From assembly GCA_946482595.1 (NCBI GenBank), contig CAMLSD010000072.1, positions 1 through 25,894 on the forward strand: a stretch of 25,894 nt of DNA. Direction: 5' to 3'. Both the position numbers and the translations under genes were made by a program. The stretch is from an uncultured Comamonadaceae bacterium (GTDB taxonomy: Bacteria > Pseudomonadota > Gammaproteobacteria > Burkholderiales > Burkholderiaceae). The notes beneath the pieces are model-generated. The model saw only the letters and a list, made by a program, of their open reading frames with translations. It searched no databases and was not told the origin of the DNA. Each line of letters opens with the position of its first letter. Position 1 is the stretch's first letter. Positions 1 through 9,327 of the stretch are shown here, in pieces.

Positions 1-419
1 AGGGCGAGGAGGTCATCGGCAACGAAACCAAGGTCAAGGTCGTCAAGAACAAGGTCTCACCCCCGTTCAAGACGGCCGAGTTCGACATCCTGTACGGTGA
101 AGGCATCAGCCGTGAAGGCGAGATCATCGACATGGGTGTCACGGCCCGCGTGATCGAGAAGTCCGGCGCCTGGTATGCCTACAACGGCGAAAAGATCGGC
201 CAGGGCAAGGACAACGCCCGCGAATTCCTCCGCGAAAACGCCGACCTCGCGTTCGAGATCGAGAACAAGGTCCGCGAGGCCCTGGGTGTGCCGCTGCTGG
301 CGGGCGCCGTACCGTCCGGCGCGTCCGCCGCCGCTGGCGACAAGCCGGCGGCCGGCGCTGCGGCCACGGGCAACGGCAAGGCCGGCAAGTCGCGCGACAA
401 GGAACCCCGCGAGGAGTGA
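1..419 (+). CDS. recA: Recombinase RecA, C-terminal part (5' end outside window)
   Basis: RecA is the DNA strand-exchange ATPase of homologous recombination and the SOS co-protease. Only the last ~138 codons are present, read in the third frame from base 3. The visible part matches the RecA core end: [12 protein letters not shown], then [16 protein letters not shown], then the C-terminal domain with [20 protein letters not shown]. An ATG at 132 lies inside this conserved region and is not the real start. After [10 protein letters not shown] the tail (about 35 residues) is rich in Ala, Gly and Lys and ends [10 protein letters not shown], so it is not the strongly acidic tail known from E. coli. 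The recX gene follows 34 bases downstream on the same strand, the usual recA-recX arrangement. Confidence 0.97.
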   Translation, partial: GEEVIGNETKVKVVKNKVSPPFKTAEFDILYGEGISREGEIIDMGVTARVIEKSGAWYAYNGEKIGQGKDNAREFLRENADLAFEIENKVREALGVPLLAGAVPSGASAAAGDKPAAGAAATGNGKAGKSRDKEPREE

Positions 420-453
420 GGCGCGATCGCTGCGGCGGCCGGCGGGTTGAGCC

Positions 454-987
454 ATGGCCACGTTGTCGCTGAAGGGCCGTGCGCTCAAGTATCTGGCGGC
501 CCGCGAACATTCGCGGGCCGAACTGGTGCGCAAGCTGGCGCCCCATGCCGAGAACGCCGACACCCTTGACGCATTGCTCGACGAACTGGAGGCCAAGGGG
601 CTCCTGTCGTCGCAGCGTTTCATCGAATCGGTGGTCCATCGCAAGGCCAACCGTTTTGGCGTGGCACGCATCCGCCAGGAGCTTGCCTCGCACGGCCTGC
701 CCGAGACAGCGTCTGCCGATGCGCTTCGGCGGCTGCAGGCCAGCGAGCTTGATCGAGCGCGGGCCGTGTGGCAGAAGAAGTTCGGGGCGCCGGCGCCCGA
801 TGCGCCGGTTCGCGCACGGCACATGCGGTTCCTGGCAGCGCGCGGTTTTGGCGGCGAGGTCATCCGTCAGGTGCTGCGGGAGGCGGATCGAGGCGATCTC
901 GGCAAACCCGACGGGCGGGCCGAAGGCAGCGATCCCGACGATCAGAACAACCCCGCAGCCGACCCCCACCACGAGGCCGACGAGTGA
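454..987 (+). CDS. recX: Regulatory protein RecX
   Basis: RecX binds RecA filaments and modulates, mostly inhibits, strand exchange and ATPase activity. The 177-residue product has the family layout of short three-helix repeats: LKGRALKYLAAREHSRAEL near residues 5-24, then LLDELEAKGLLSS and RFIESVVHRKANRFG around 40-70, then RIRQELASHGL. The last ~30 residues (GDLGKPDGRAEGSDPDD onward) are acidic and His/Asp-rich and look like a lineage-specific extension. The start at 454 puts the conserved N-terminus in place; no strong Shine-Dalgarno sequence is seen, which fits translation from a recA read-through transcript. Identification rests on sequence pattern and position after recA. Confidence 0.93.
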   Translation: MATLSLKGRALKYLAAREHSRAELVRKLAPHAENADTLDALLDELEAKGLLSSQRFIESVVHRKANRFGVARIRQELASHGLPETASADALRRLQASELDRARAVWQKKFGAPAPDAPVRARHMRFLAARGFGGEVIRQVLREADRGDLGKPDGRAEGSDPDDQNNPAADPHHEADE

Positions 988-1111
988 CCTCATTTGGTCG
1001 GCCGGCCCTGGGCCACAGCCTGGTGAAGCGCCGCCTGAAGGTCAGGCCGTGCCTGCGCCGGTTTCATCAAGGTTTCATGTGCGCGCAGCCAAGACAGCTT
1101 CGTGAAAGTAT

Positions 1112-1135
1112 TGGTGCAGCGCACCATGCTAAAGT
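1112..1135 (+). promoter_or_regulatory. Dyad and extended -10-like element upstream of the DUF2889 gene
   Basis: The 187-base gap between recX and the next gene contains the small dyad TGGTGC-AGC-GCACCA (1112-1126), directly followed by TGCTAAAGT (1127-1135), which resembles an extended -10 hexamer. No convincing -35 is seen at normal spacing. It could be the promoter of the DUF2889-sucCD unit with an overlapping operator. Weak, motif-only evidence. Confidence 0.3.
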
Positions 1136-1174
1136 GTCAGGCTCGCCGAAACAGCTTGAAACTCCCTGCTGACC

Positions 1175-1789
1175 ATGGCTCCACCTCAGGCCGCCTCCGA
1201 GCGCCAGCTCAAGCACCGCCGCAGCATCGACCTGGCCGTCTATGCACGCGAGGACGGGCTGTGGGAGGTCGACGCCCGGCTGATCGACACCAAGACACGC
1301 GACTACCCCCTGGCCGGCGGTGTGCGCCCGGCCGGAGATCCGGTGCACGACATGACCCTGAGCCTGGTCATCGACACCCAAATGAACATCCTGGCCGCGC
1401 AGGCCCGGACCGACTGGATGCCCTATCCGGGGCACTGCAATGCCTACGGCGACGCCTACGGGCGGCTGGTCGGGCTCAATCTCTTTCGCAACTTCCGGCA
1501 GTCCGTCAAGGAACGGCTGGGCGGCATCCAGGGCTGTACCCACCTGACCGAGCTATGTCAGGTGCTGCCCACGGCGGTGGTTCAGGCCTTTGCCGGCGAG
1601 GTGCTTGATACCCAGGAAAGCGGCGACGCGCAGAGCGACCAGCAGCCCTTCCAGATCGACCGCTGTCATGCGCTGCGCTCCGACGGGCCGGCCGTGCAGA
1701 CCTTTTACCCGCGTTGGTATCGACCCGAAAGCGCTCAGCCTGGGGCCGGTTCCAGTTCTTCTCTCACCTCCCCCGCAGACCTTTCGTAG
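1175..1789 (+). CDS. DUF2889 domain protein upstream of sucCD
   Basis: The 204-residue product resembles the DUF2889 family, whose function is unknown. Visible features include an early [20 protein letters not shown] segment, [29 protein letters not shown], a central block with [21 protein letters not shown], and [17 protein letters not shown], the most recognisable family signature, with conserved Cys and His. There is no signal peptide or membrane segment, so it is probably cytoplasmic. It ends 11 bases before sucC and reads in the same direction, so co-transcription is likely. The C-terminal ~25 residues are Ser/Pro-rich and unconserved in appearance. The ATG at 1175 is preferred because the conserved region starts soon after it. 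Confidence 0.85.
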   Translation: MAPPQAASERQLKHRRSIDLAVYAREDGLWEVDARLIDTKTRDYPLAGGVRPAGDPVHDMTLSLVIDTQMNILAAQARTDWMPYPGHCNAYGDAYGRLVGLNLFRNFRQSVKERLGGIQGCTHLTELCQVLPTAVVQAFAGEVLDTQESGDAQSDQQPFQIDRCHALRSDGPAVQTFYPRWYRPESAQPGAGSSSSLTSPADLS

Positions 1790-1800
1790 AGAGTCACACC

Positions 1801-2961
<1,161 letters not shown>

Positions 2962-2981
2962 GGCCGTCAAGGAACACCAAC

Positions 2982-3875
2982 ATGAGCATCCTGATCAACA
3001 AGGACACCAAGGTCATCACCCAGGGCATCACGGGCAAGACCGGGCAGTTCCACACCCGCATGTGCCGCGACTACGCCAATGGCAAGAACTGCTTCGTGGC
3101 CGGCGTGAACCCGAAGAAGGCCGGCGAGGACTTCGAAGGCATTCCCATCTACGCCAACGTGACCGAGGCCGCACGTGCCACCGGCGCCACCGTCAGCGTG
3201 ATCTACGTGCCGCCCGCGGGTGCTGCGGCCGCCATCTGGGAGGCTGTCGAGGCCGACCTGGACCTGGCGATCTGCATCACCGAAGGCATCCCCATCCGCG
3301 ACATGCTGGAAGTGCGCAACAAGATGAAGGCCAAGGAAGCGGCCGGCGGCAAGAAGACGCTGCTGCTGGGCCCCAACTGCCCCGGCCTGATCACGCCCGA
3401 CGAGATCAAGATCGGCATCATGCCCGGCCACATCCACCGCAAGGGCCGCATCGGTGTGGTCAGCCGCTCCGGCACGCTGACCTACGAAGCCGTGGCCCAG
3501 CTGACCGAACTCGGCCTCGGCCAGAGCTCGGCCGTGGGCATCGGCGGCGACCCGATCAACGGCCTCAAGCACATCGACGTGATGCGCATGTTCAATGACG
3601 ATCCCGACACCGATGCCGTCATCATGATCGGCGAGATCGGCGGCCCCGACGAGGCCGAAGCCGCGCGCTGGTGCAAGGACAACATGAAGAAGCCGATCGT
3701 CGGCTTCATCGCCGGCGTCACCGCCCCTCCGGGCAAGCGCATGGGCCACGCCGGTGCGCTGATCTCCGGCGGCGCCGACACGGCGGACGCCAAGCTCGCC
3801 ATCATGGAAGAGTGCGGATTCACCGTCACCCGCAATCCGTCCGAGATGGGCAAGCTGCTCAAGGCCGTGCTCTGA
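2982..3875 (+). CDS. sucD: Succinyl-CoA synthetase, alpha subunit
   Basis: This is the alpha subunit of succinyl-CoA synthetase, which binds CoA and carries the phosphohistidine intermediate. The 297-residue product begins MSILINKDTKVITQGITGKTG (CoA-binding Rossmann region) and includes GVNPKKAG, GPNCPGL near residue 127, and RSGTLTYEA. The active-site His is His256 in KRMGHAGALISGG. AAGGAA lies a few bases before the ATG. sucC is 20 bases upstream, so the pair is surely one transcript and the subunits are made together. A rho-independent terminator follows the stop codon. Confidence 0.98.
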   Translation: MSILINKDTKVITQGITGKTGQFHTRMCRDYANGKNCFVAGVNPKKAGEDFEGIPIYANVTEAARATGATVSVIYVPPAGAAAAIWEAVEADLDLAICITEGIPIRDMLEVRNKMKAKEAAGGKKTLLLGPNCPGLITPDEIKIGIMPGHIHRKGRIGVVSRSGTLTYEAVAQLTELGLGQSSAVGIGGDPINGLKHIDVMRMFNDDPDTDAVIMIGEIGGPDEAEAARWCKDNMKKPIVGFIAGVTAPPGKRMGHAGALISGGADTADAKLAIMEECGFTVTRNPSEMGKLLKAVL

Positions 3876-3922
3876 AGCTGACTGGCGGCCGCCCGAGCGG
3901 CCGTCGGCACAGGCACACCCCA

Positions 3923-3951
3923 GGGGTCGCCGACGGCGGCCCCTTGTTTTT
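3923..3951 (+). terminator. Rho-independent terminator after sucCD
   Basis: A 9-bp stem, GGGGTCGCC (3923-3931) with GGCGGCCCC (3935-3943) and one U-G pair, closes a 3-base loop and is followed by TTGTTTTT. It lies 48 bases after the sucD stop and should end the sucCD transcript. Confidence 0.8.
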
Positions 3952-4059
3952 GGGCCCTCGATCCCGGGCCCGGTTTCGGGGCCTCGGCAAGCTGTCGCCG
4001 GCCTGTCGCTTGGCTGTCGAGGCCGGTCTACGTAATTCCTCGCAAGGCCGGCACCGGGC

Positions 4060-4155
4060 TTGACCTCTAAACTTGCGGGTTCTCCCTGATCTCACGCTGA
4101 TGCACCCCGCCGGGCCAGCGGTCGCCCGCAACCACCAAATCACAAAGGACACGCC
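4060..4155 (+). promoter_or_regulatory. Possible leader region of the first TerC-family gene
   Basis: TTGACC at 4060-4065 resembles a -35 hexamer, but no good -10 follows at 16-18 bases. ACAAAGGACACGCC just before the ATG gives the ribosome binding site (AAAGGA). I find no GGGGAGTAG-type manganese riboswitch core here, unlike the leader of the second TerC gene in this window. Confidence 0.3.
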
Positions 4156-4893
4156 ATGGAGCAGTTCATGACCCCAGAGTTCTGGGTCGCCGTCGGTCAG
4201 ATCATCATGATCGACATCCTGCTGGGAGGAGACAATGCCGTTGTCATCGCCCTGGCTTGCCGCAAGCTGCCCCCGGCCCAGCGCCGGCTTGGCATCCTGT
4301 GGGGCACGGCCGGTGCCATCGGCCTGCGTGTGGTGCTGATCTTCTTTGCGCTGCAATTGCTGGCCATCCCCTTCCTGAAGATCGTGGGTGCAATCCTGCT
4401 GGTGTGGATCGGCATCAAGCTGCTCGTGCCTGATCATGACGACGATCACGGCAACATCCAGGCCAGCGACAAGCTCTGGGCGGCGGTCAAGACCGTGATC
4501 GTGGCCGACCTGGTCATGAGCCTGGACAACGTGATCGCGATTGCCGGTGCCGCCGAAAGCGCGGGCGGTGACCATACGATGCCGCTGGTGATCTTCGGCC
4601 TGCTGGTGTCGATTCCGATCATCGTGTGGGGCAGCCAACTGGTCATCAAGCTGATGGACCGCTTCCCGGTGATCATCACGCTGGGCGCGATGCTGCTGGG
4701 CTGGATCGCCGGCACGATGGCACTGACCGACCCCGCCGTCGCCGACCCTGAAACGGCGTCCTACATGTTCAAGCTGCCGCAGACCGATGCGCTGAAGTAC
4801 GGCCTGGGCGTGGCGGGCGCACTGCTGGTGCTGGCCCTGGGCAAGCTGCTGTCCCGCGGCAAGAAGGATGACGTCGAAGGCAAGGCGGCCTGA
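4156..4893 (+). CDS. TerC-family integral membrane protein (YjbE-like putative metal transporter)
   Basis: The 245-residue product is nearly all membrane segments (about seven). It has the two TerC-family acidic motifs: ILLGGDNAVVIALA near residues 21-34 and VMSLDNVIAIAGA near 119-131. The length and the single run of helices match the shorter YjbE-type branch rather than the ~320-residue Alx branch. The family is linked to metal-ion homeostasis, notably manganese efflux and loading of exported proteins; the substrate of this one cannot be read from sequence. A hydrophilic HDDDHG loop near residues 95-101 could bind metal. Start chosen at 4156 for AAAGGA at good spacing. It stands alone between two terminators. 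The name recalls tellurite resistance, but nothing here supports that role. Confidence 0.9.
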   Translation: MEQFMTPEFWVAVGQIIMIDILLGGDNAVVIALACRKLPPAQRRLGILWGTAGAIGLRVVLIFFALQLLAIPFLKIVGAILLVWIGIKLLVPDHDDDHGNIQASDKLWAAVKTVIVADLVMSLDNVIAIAGAAESAGGDHTMPLVIFGLLVSIPIIVWGSQLVIKLMDRFPVIITLGAMLLGWIAGTMALTDPAVADPETASYMFKLPQTDALKYGLGVAGALLVLALGKLLSRGKKDDVEGKAA

Positions 4894-4939
4894 ACCGCTC
4901 ACCGGCCGTATCCAGGCCGAACCATCTGCAACACATGAT

Positions 4940-4974
4940 GCGGGGCGCTCCAGATGGGCGCCCCGCCTTGTTTT
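4940..4974 (+). terminator. Rho-independent terminator after the first TerC gene
   Basis: A perfect 9-bp stem, GCGGGGCGC (4940-4948) with GCGCCCCGC (4958-4966), 9-base loop, then CTTGTTTT. It lies 46 bases after the TerC stop and separates that gene from the signalling island. Confidence 0.85.
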
Positions 4975-5037
4975 GGGCATGAGCCTCTGCTAACGTGCGA
5001 GCCACACCAATTCCGGTCGTTGGCGGACACACACAAC

Positions 5038-7776
5038 ATGGCAAAAAAGCGCGGGAGCGTCTGGCGGGCTGACTGGCTGGTGGGGCTGCTCGTGGTGCTG
5101 GCGGTGCTGATCCTGCACGCGGCGACGGACTTCATCGGTGGGCTGGAGCGGCGCTATTACGACTTCGGCATGAGCAGCGCGGCGCGCAAGCCGTCCGATC
5201 GCATCGCCGTGATCGCCATCGACGACCAGAGCATCGCCAACATCGGCCGCTGGCCCTGGTCACGCGACGTCCACGCCCAGCTGATCGACAAGCTGACCGA
5301 AGCGCGTGCCAAGACCATTGTCCACACGGCCTTCTTCTTCGAGCCGCAGCAGGATCGCGGGTTGGGCTACATCCGCCAGATCCAGCAGGCGCTGGCCGCC
5401 GATGCGGCACTGGCAGCCAACCCCCAGGTGGGCAAGCTGCTGCAGGACGCGGTGGCGGCGCTCGACACCGACACCCGACTTGCGGCCAGCTTTGCACGCG
5501 CCGGCAATGTGCTGCTGGCCTCGGACCTGCGGCTGGGTGAACCCCTCGGCCGCCCGGACCGTCCGCTGCCGGCGTTCGCGCTGGCCAGCACCGTCGACCC
5601 GGCCGGCCAGGTCCTGCTGACGGCGGTGGGCACCGCGCAGCCCATCGACCTGCTCGGCGCCCGCTCGGCAGGCACCGGCCACCTGCGCCAGATCCAGGAC
5701 CCCGACGGTGCGATCCGCCAGGACGCCCTGCTGGTCGACTACTACGGCCGTGCCATCCCCTCGCTGCCCCTGCTGGCGGCGGCCCACAGCCTGAATCTCG
5801 GCGTGAAGGACATCCAGCCGACGGCGGGCGACATCGTCCAGGTCGGCCGCCTGAAGATGGTCACCGATGGTGCGGCCATCATGCGTCCGCACTTCTACGC
5901 CACCGACGCCGGCCGATCGGCCTTCCCGATCGACTCGTTCTTCGACGTCATCAGCGGCAAGATCCCGGCGTCCAAGTACACCGACAAGATCGTGCTCATC
6001 GGTGCGACCGCCGCGGGCGTGGGCACCACGCTGCCCACTCCGGTGGCCGCCTCGATGACACCGGTCGAAACGATGGCGCACATCACCTCCAGCATCCTGT
6101 CGGAGCACTTCGTGACCTCGCCCGGCTGGGCCCGTGGGGTGTCCACCGGGGCCGTGCTGCTGGTGGCGCTTTACCTGATCGTGCTGCTGCCCCGGCTGTC
6201 GGCCGGGGTCGGAGCCGGCGCGACGGCCGCGGTGCTGGTCGCACTGCTGGTGGCCGAGTTCGCGTTGCTGACCCAGGCGGCCGTGTGGCTGCAGTTCGTG
6301 CTGCCGGCTGCATTGCTGCTGATCGGCCACCTGCTGCTCACCACCAAACGTTTCCTCGTCACCGAGGCGGGCAAGCAGAAGTCCGATGAAGAATCCGCCG
6401 AGACCAACCGCATGCTCGGCCTGGCGCTGCAGGGCCAGGGACAGCTCGACATGGCCTTCGACAAGTTCCGCCGCGTGCCGCTGGCGCCGCCGGTCATGGA
6501 CAACCTCTACAACCTGGCCCTGGACTTCGAACGCAAGCGGCAGTTCAACAAGGCCCAGGCCGTGTACGAGCACATGGCCACCTACGACCGGCGCTACAAG
6601 GACATCGAATCCAAGCTGACCCGGGCGAAGAACCTGTCCGAGACCGTGATGCTTGGCGGCGGCACCCAGTCGGCGGGCGCCACCGTGCTGCTGGGCAATG
6701 GTGAAGTCGAGAAGCCCATGCTGGGCCGCTACCAGGTCGAGAAGGAGCTGGGCAAAGGGGCCATGGGCGTGGTCTACCTCGGCAAGGACCCGAAGATCGG
6801 CCGCATGGTCGCGATCAAGACCATGGCCCTGAGCCAGGAGTTCGAGGGCGCCGAGCTGGACGACGCGCGCGAACGCTTCTTCCGCGAGGCCGAGACCGCC
6901 GGGCGCCTGCAGCACCCGCACATCGTGACCATCTTCGATGCCGGCGAGGAGCACGACCTGGCCTACATCGCGATGGAATTCCTGCGCGGCCAGGATCTCG
7001 TCGCCTGCACCAAGCCCGGGGCGCTGCTGCCGGCGCCCCAGGTGCTGTCTATCGTGGCCCGAGTGGCCCAGGCGCTGGCCTACGCGCACGCGCAGGGCGT
7101 GATCCACCGCGACATCAAGCCGGCCAACATCATGTACGACCCGGCCAGTGACTCGGTCAAGGTCACCGATTTCGGCATTGCCCGGATCACCGACTCCTCC
7201 AAGACCAAGACCGGGATGGTGCTGGGCACCCCCTCGTTCATGTCGCCCGAACAGATGGCCGGTCGCAAGATCGACGGCCGCAGCGACCTCTATTCGCTCG
7301 GCGTGACCCTGTTCCAGATGCTCACCGGGCAGCTGCCCTTCCGCGGTGAGTCGATGGCCGAGCTGATGTACAAGATCGCCAACGAACCGGCGCCGGACAT
7401 CCGCACCCTGCGCCCGGACCTGCCCGAGGCCCTGGCCAACATCGTGCTGCTGGCGCTCGAGAAGCGCCCCGAGGTCCGCTATGCCGACGGGCAGCAGCTG
7501 GCCGCTGATCTGTTGAACGTGGCCGCCGGTCTGGGTCAGGCTGCGCCACCCGCGGCGCCCGTGGACGATGGCGCGACGCAGGTCCTGCCGCCCGGAGCGG
7601 CCGAGGCCGAGCTGGCCGCTGCCCGCCGCGCCCAGGCTGCGCCGGAGCCCACGCTGCGCCTGGACCCCCGTGACCGGGGGGGCGCGGGCGCCCCGGCGTC
7701 CGGCGATCCACGGCACAATCCGAGCGGCGTGACGGTGGACCCGCGGGTCCAGCCCAAGCCAGATTCCAACCGATAG
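5038..7776 (+). CDS. CHASE2-domain serine/threonine protein kinase
   Basis: Predicted membrane receptor kinase of 912 residues. Order: short cytoplasmic N-terminus, membrane helix (about 13-32), extracytoplasmic CHASE2 sensor (about 35-350, with AVIAIDDQSIANIGRWPWSR), three membrane helices (about 367-437, containing IVLLPRL), a TPR-like helical linker (about 440-535), a Hanks-type kinase domain (about 565-830) and an Ala/Pro-rich tail. The kinase looks active: glycine loop GKGAMG (572-577), Lys594 in VAIK, HRDIKPAN with Asp692, DFG at 711-713, and GTPSFMSPE. The ATG at 5038 is chosen; the in-frame ATG at 4954 lies inside the preceding terminator. Two Thr-x-hydrophobic motifs flank the linker-kinase junction (Thr536, Thr549) and one sits in the tail (Thr847). 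PP2C and FHA genes follow directly. The CHASE2 ligand is unknown. Confidence 0.95.
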   Translation: MAKKRGSVWRADWLVGLLVVLAVLILHAATDFIGGLERRYYDFGMSSAARKPSDRIAVIAIDDQSIANIGRWPWSRDVHAQLIDKLTEARAKTIVHTAFFFEPQQDRGLGYIRQIQQALAADAALAANPQVGKLLQDAVAALDTDTRLAASFARAGNVLLASDLRLGEPLGRPDRPLPAFALASTVDPAGQVLLTAVGTAQPIDLLGARSAGTGHLRQIQDPDGAIRQDALLVDYYGRAIPSLPLLAAAHSLNLGVKDIQPTAGDIVQVGRLKMVTDGAAIMRPHFYATDAGRSAFPIDSFFDVISGKIPASKYTDKIVLIGATAAGVGTTLPTPVAASMTPVETMAHITSSILSEHFVTSPGWARGVSTGAVLLVALYLIVLLPRLSAGVGAGATAAVLVALLVAEFALLTQAAVWLQFVLPAALLLIGHLLLTTKRFLVTEAGKQKSDEESAETNRMLGLALQGQGQLDMAFDKFRRVPLAPPVMDNLYNLALDFERKRQFNKAQAVYEHMATYDRRYKDIESKLTRAKNLSETVMLGGGTQSAGATVLLGNGEVEKPMLGRYQVEKELGKGAMGVVYLGKDPKIGRMVAIKTMALSQEFEGAELDDARERFFREAETAGRLQHPHIVTIFDAGEEHDLAYIAMEFLRGQDLVACTKPGALLPAPQVLSIVARVAQALAYAHAQGVIHRDIKPANIMYDPASDSVKVTDFGIARITDSSKTKTGMVLGTPSFMSPEQMAGRKIDGRSDLYSLGVTLFQMLTGQLPFRGESMAELMYKIANEPAPDIRTLRPDLPEALANIVLLALEKRPEVRYADGQQLAADLLNVAAGLGQAAPPAAPVDDGATQVLPPGAAEAELAAARRAQAAPEPTLRLDPRDRGGAGAPASGDPRHNPSGVTVDPRVQPKPDSNR

Positions 7777-7800
7777 GTTCACGCCTTGCTCTCATCTTCC

Positions 7801-8583
7801 ATGTCCTTCGAGTTCTTCTGCCTGACCGACCCCGGCCGCGCGCGCGACAACAACGAAGACTCCGTGGCAATGGACGAGCAGGCCGGTCTGGCCGTGCTGG
7901 CGGATGGCATGGGCGGTTACAACGCCGGCGAGATCGCCAGCGGCATGGCCACGGCGTTCATCAAGTCCGAGCTCGGGCGCTGGCTCAACGAGGCCTCGGC
8001 CAACGCCAGCGACACCGACGTGCGCCGTGCGATGGACATCTGCGTCGACAACGCCAACCGCGCGATCTACAACGCCGCCAATTCCAACCCGCAGTACGCC
8101 GGCATGGGCACCACCCTGGTCGTGGCGGTGCTGCGCGAGGGCCGACTGCTGATGGGCCACATCGGCGACTCCCGCGGCTACCGGCTGCGCAATGGCCGGC
8201 TGACCCAGATCACCAAGGACCACTCGCTGCTCCAGGAGCAGATCGACGCCGGCCTGATCACCCCGGAGCAGGCGGCGTTTTCGTCGAACAAGAATCTGGT
8301 CACCCGTGCCGTGGGGGTCGAGGACACCGTGCTGCTCGAGACCCACCTGCACGACATCCTGCCCGGCGACCTGGTCCTGATGTGCTCGGACGGGCTGTCC
8401 GACATGGTGACCGACGACCAGATTGCAGCAGTGTTGCAGGGAGCCAACGACCTGCAAGAAGCTGGAAAGGCCCTGGTGGCTGCCGCCAATGCGGCGGGCG
8501 GACGGGATAATATCGCCGTGGTACTGGTGCGTGCCCTGGGGACCGCAACGACAAGCCGCTCCTGGTGGCCGTTCCGGCGCTGA
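7801..8583 (+). CDS. PP2C-type serine/threonine protein phosphatase (PrpC/Stp-like)
   Basis: A soluble metal-dependent phosphatase of 260 residues that should reverse the neighbouring kinase. PPM-family motifs appear in order: RDNNEDS (Asp20), LADGMGGYNAGE (Asp35, metal site), GMGTTLV, HIGDSRGYRLR, ITKDHSL, CSDGLSDMV (Asp197) and GGRDNIAVVLV (Asp236). All expected metal-ligand aspartates are visible. It begins 24 bases after the kinase stop. A TTG at 7786 could add five residues, but the ATG at 7801 matches the usual N-terminus. There is no membrane segment, so it acts in the cytoplasm. Order kinase-phosphatase-FHA implies one regulatory circuit. Confidence 0.95.
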   Translation: MSFEFFCLTDPGRARDNNEDSVAMDEQAGLAVLADGMGGYNAGEIASGMATAFIKSELGRWLNEASANASDTDVRRAMDICVDNANRAIYNAANSNPQYAGMGTTLVVAVLREGRLLMGHIGDSRGYRLRNGRLTQITKDHSLLQEQIDAGLITPEQAAFSSNKNLVTRAVGVEDTVLLETHLHDILPGDLVLMCSDGLSDMVTDDQIAAVLQGANDLQEAGKALVAAANAAGGRDNIAVVLVRALGTATTSRSWWPFRR

Positions 8584-8636
8584 TGCGCCGCGCACAGCCG
8601 GCAGGCCGGTGACAAGACATTCAAAAGAGGTCAAGC

Positions 8637-9317
8637 ATGGGGAAACTCGTAGTTTCGCTGGACGGTGTGGTCATCAAGGAGGTCCAACTCACGAAGGACA
8701 AGACCACACTGGGCCGCCGCCCCTATAACGACATCGTGATCGACAACCTCGCCGTCAGCGGCGAGCACGCCGTGCTCCAGATGATGGGCACCGATGTCTT
8801 CATCGAAGATCTCAACAGCACCAACGGCACCTACATCAACGGCAAGGCGATCAAGAAGCAGCTGCTGACCCACAACGACACCGTGGAGATCGGCAAGTAC
8901 AAGATCAAGTACCTGACCGAACAGGCGCCCGACTACGAGAAGACCATGGTGATGAAGCCGGGGATGATGCCCCCGGCTGTCCCGGCCTTCGGCTCCAGTT
9001 CGCCGCTTGCGGGCGGGGCGCCGTCCGGTTTTGGCGGCCTGAGCGGCACGCCCGTGCCGGCAGCGGCCATCAAGGTGCTCAACGGCGCGGCGGCCGGCCG
9101 CGAAGTCAGCCTGACCAAGGTCGTGACCACGGTGGGCAAGCCCGGTGTGCAGGTGGCCTCGATCACCAAGCGCCCCGGCGGTTACGTGTTCGCCCACGTC
9201 GAGGGGGCGATGAAGCCCACCGTCAATGGCGCGGCGGTCGGCAACGATCCGGTTCACCTCAAGAATGGTGACGTGATCGAACTGGCCGGCACCCAGATGC
9301 AGTTCGTCCAGTCCTGA
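8637..9317 (+). CDS. FHA-domain protein, phosphothreonine reader
   Basis: The 226-residue cytoplasmic protein has an N-terminal FHA domain (about 1-95) with the phosphothreonine-binding set: GRRPYNDIVID (Arg27), VSGEHA (Ser41, His44), and DLNSTNGTYINGK (Asn63). A linker holds DYEKTMVMKPG (Thr103), a likely phosphorylation site, then Pro/Gly/Ser-rich sequence. The second half (about 140-226; AIKVLNGAAAGREVSL, TVNGAAV, HLKNGDVIELAG) has FHA-like strand spacing but lacks the GR and SxxH signatures, so it looks like a degenerate second FHA domain. AAAAGAGG precedes the ATG. By analogy to GarA/OdhI-type proteins, it may switch by binding its own phosphothreonine; this is inference. Confidence 0.92.
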   Translation: MGKLVVSLDGVVIKEVQLTKDKTTLGRRPYNDIVIDNLAVSGEHAVLQMMGTDVFIEDLNSTNGTYINGKAIKKQLLTHNDTVEIGKYKIKYLTEQAPDYEKTMVMKPGMMPPAVPAFGSSSPLAGGAPSGFGGLSGTPVPAAAIKVLNGAAAGREVSLTKVVTTVGKPGVQVASITKRPGGYVFAHVEGAMKPTVNGAAVGNDPVHLKNGDVIELAGTQMQFVQS

Positions 9318-9327
9318 GCGGCTGCCC

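Noticed and set aside
4156..4893. Tellurite-resistance island
   Set aside because: TerC-family membership alone does not mean a ter operon; no terZABDE genes are present in the window.
4954..5037. N-terminal extension of the CHASE2 kinase
   Set aside because: It begins inside the terminator hairpin of the preceding gene; the start at 5038 places the membrane helix correctly.
5260..7782. 840-codon open frame on the minus strand opposite the kinase gene
   Set aside because: It mirrors a gene with full kinase and CHASE2 motifs. GC-rich third positions leave antisense frames open; its translation is low-complexity His/Gly/Gln/Arg with no family pattern.
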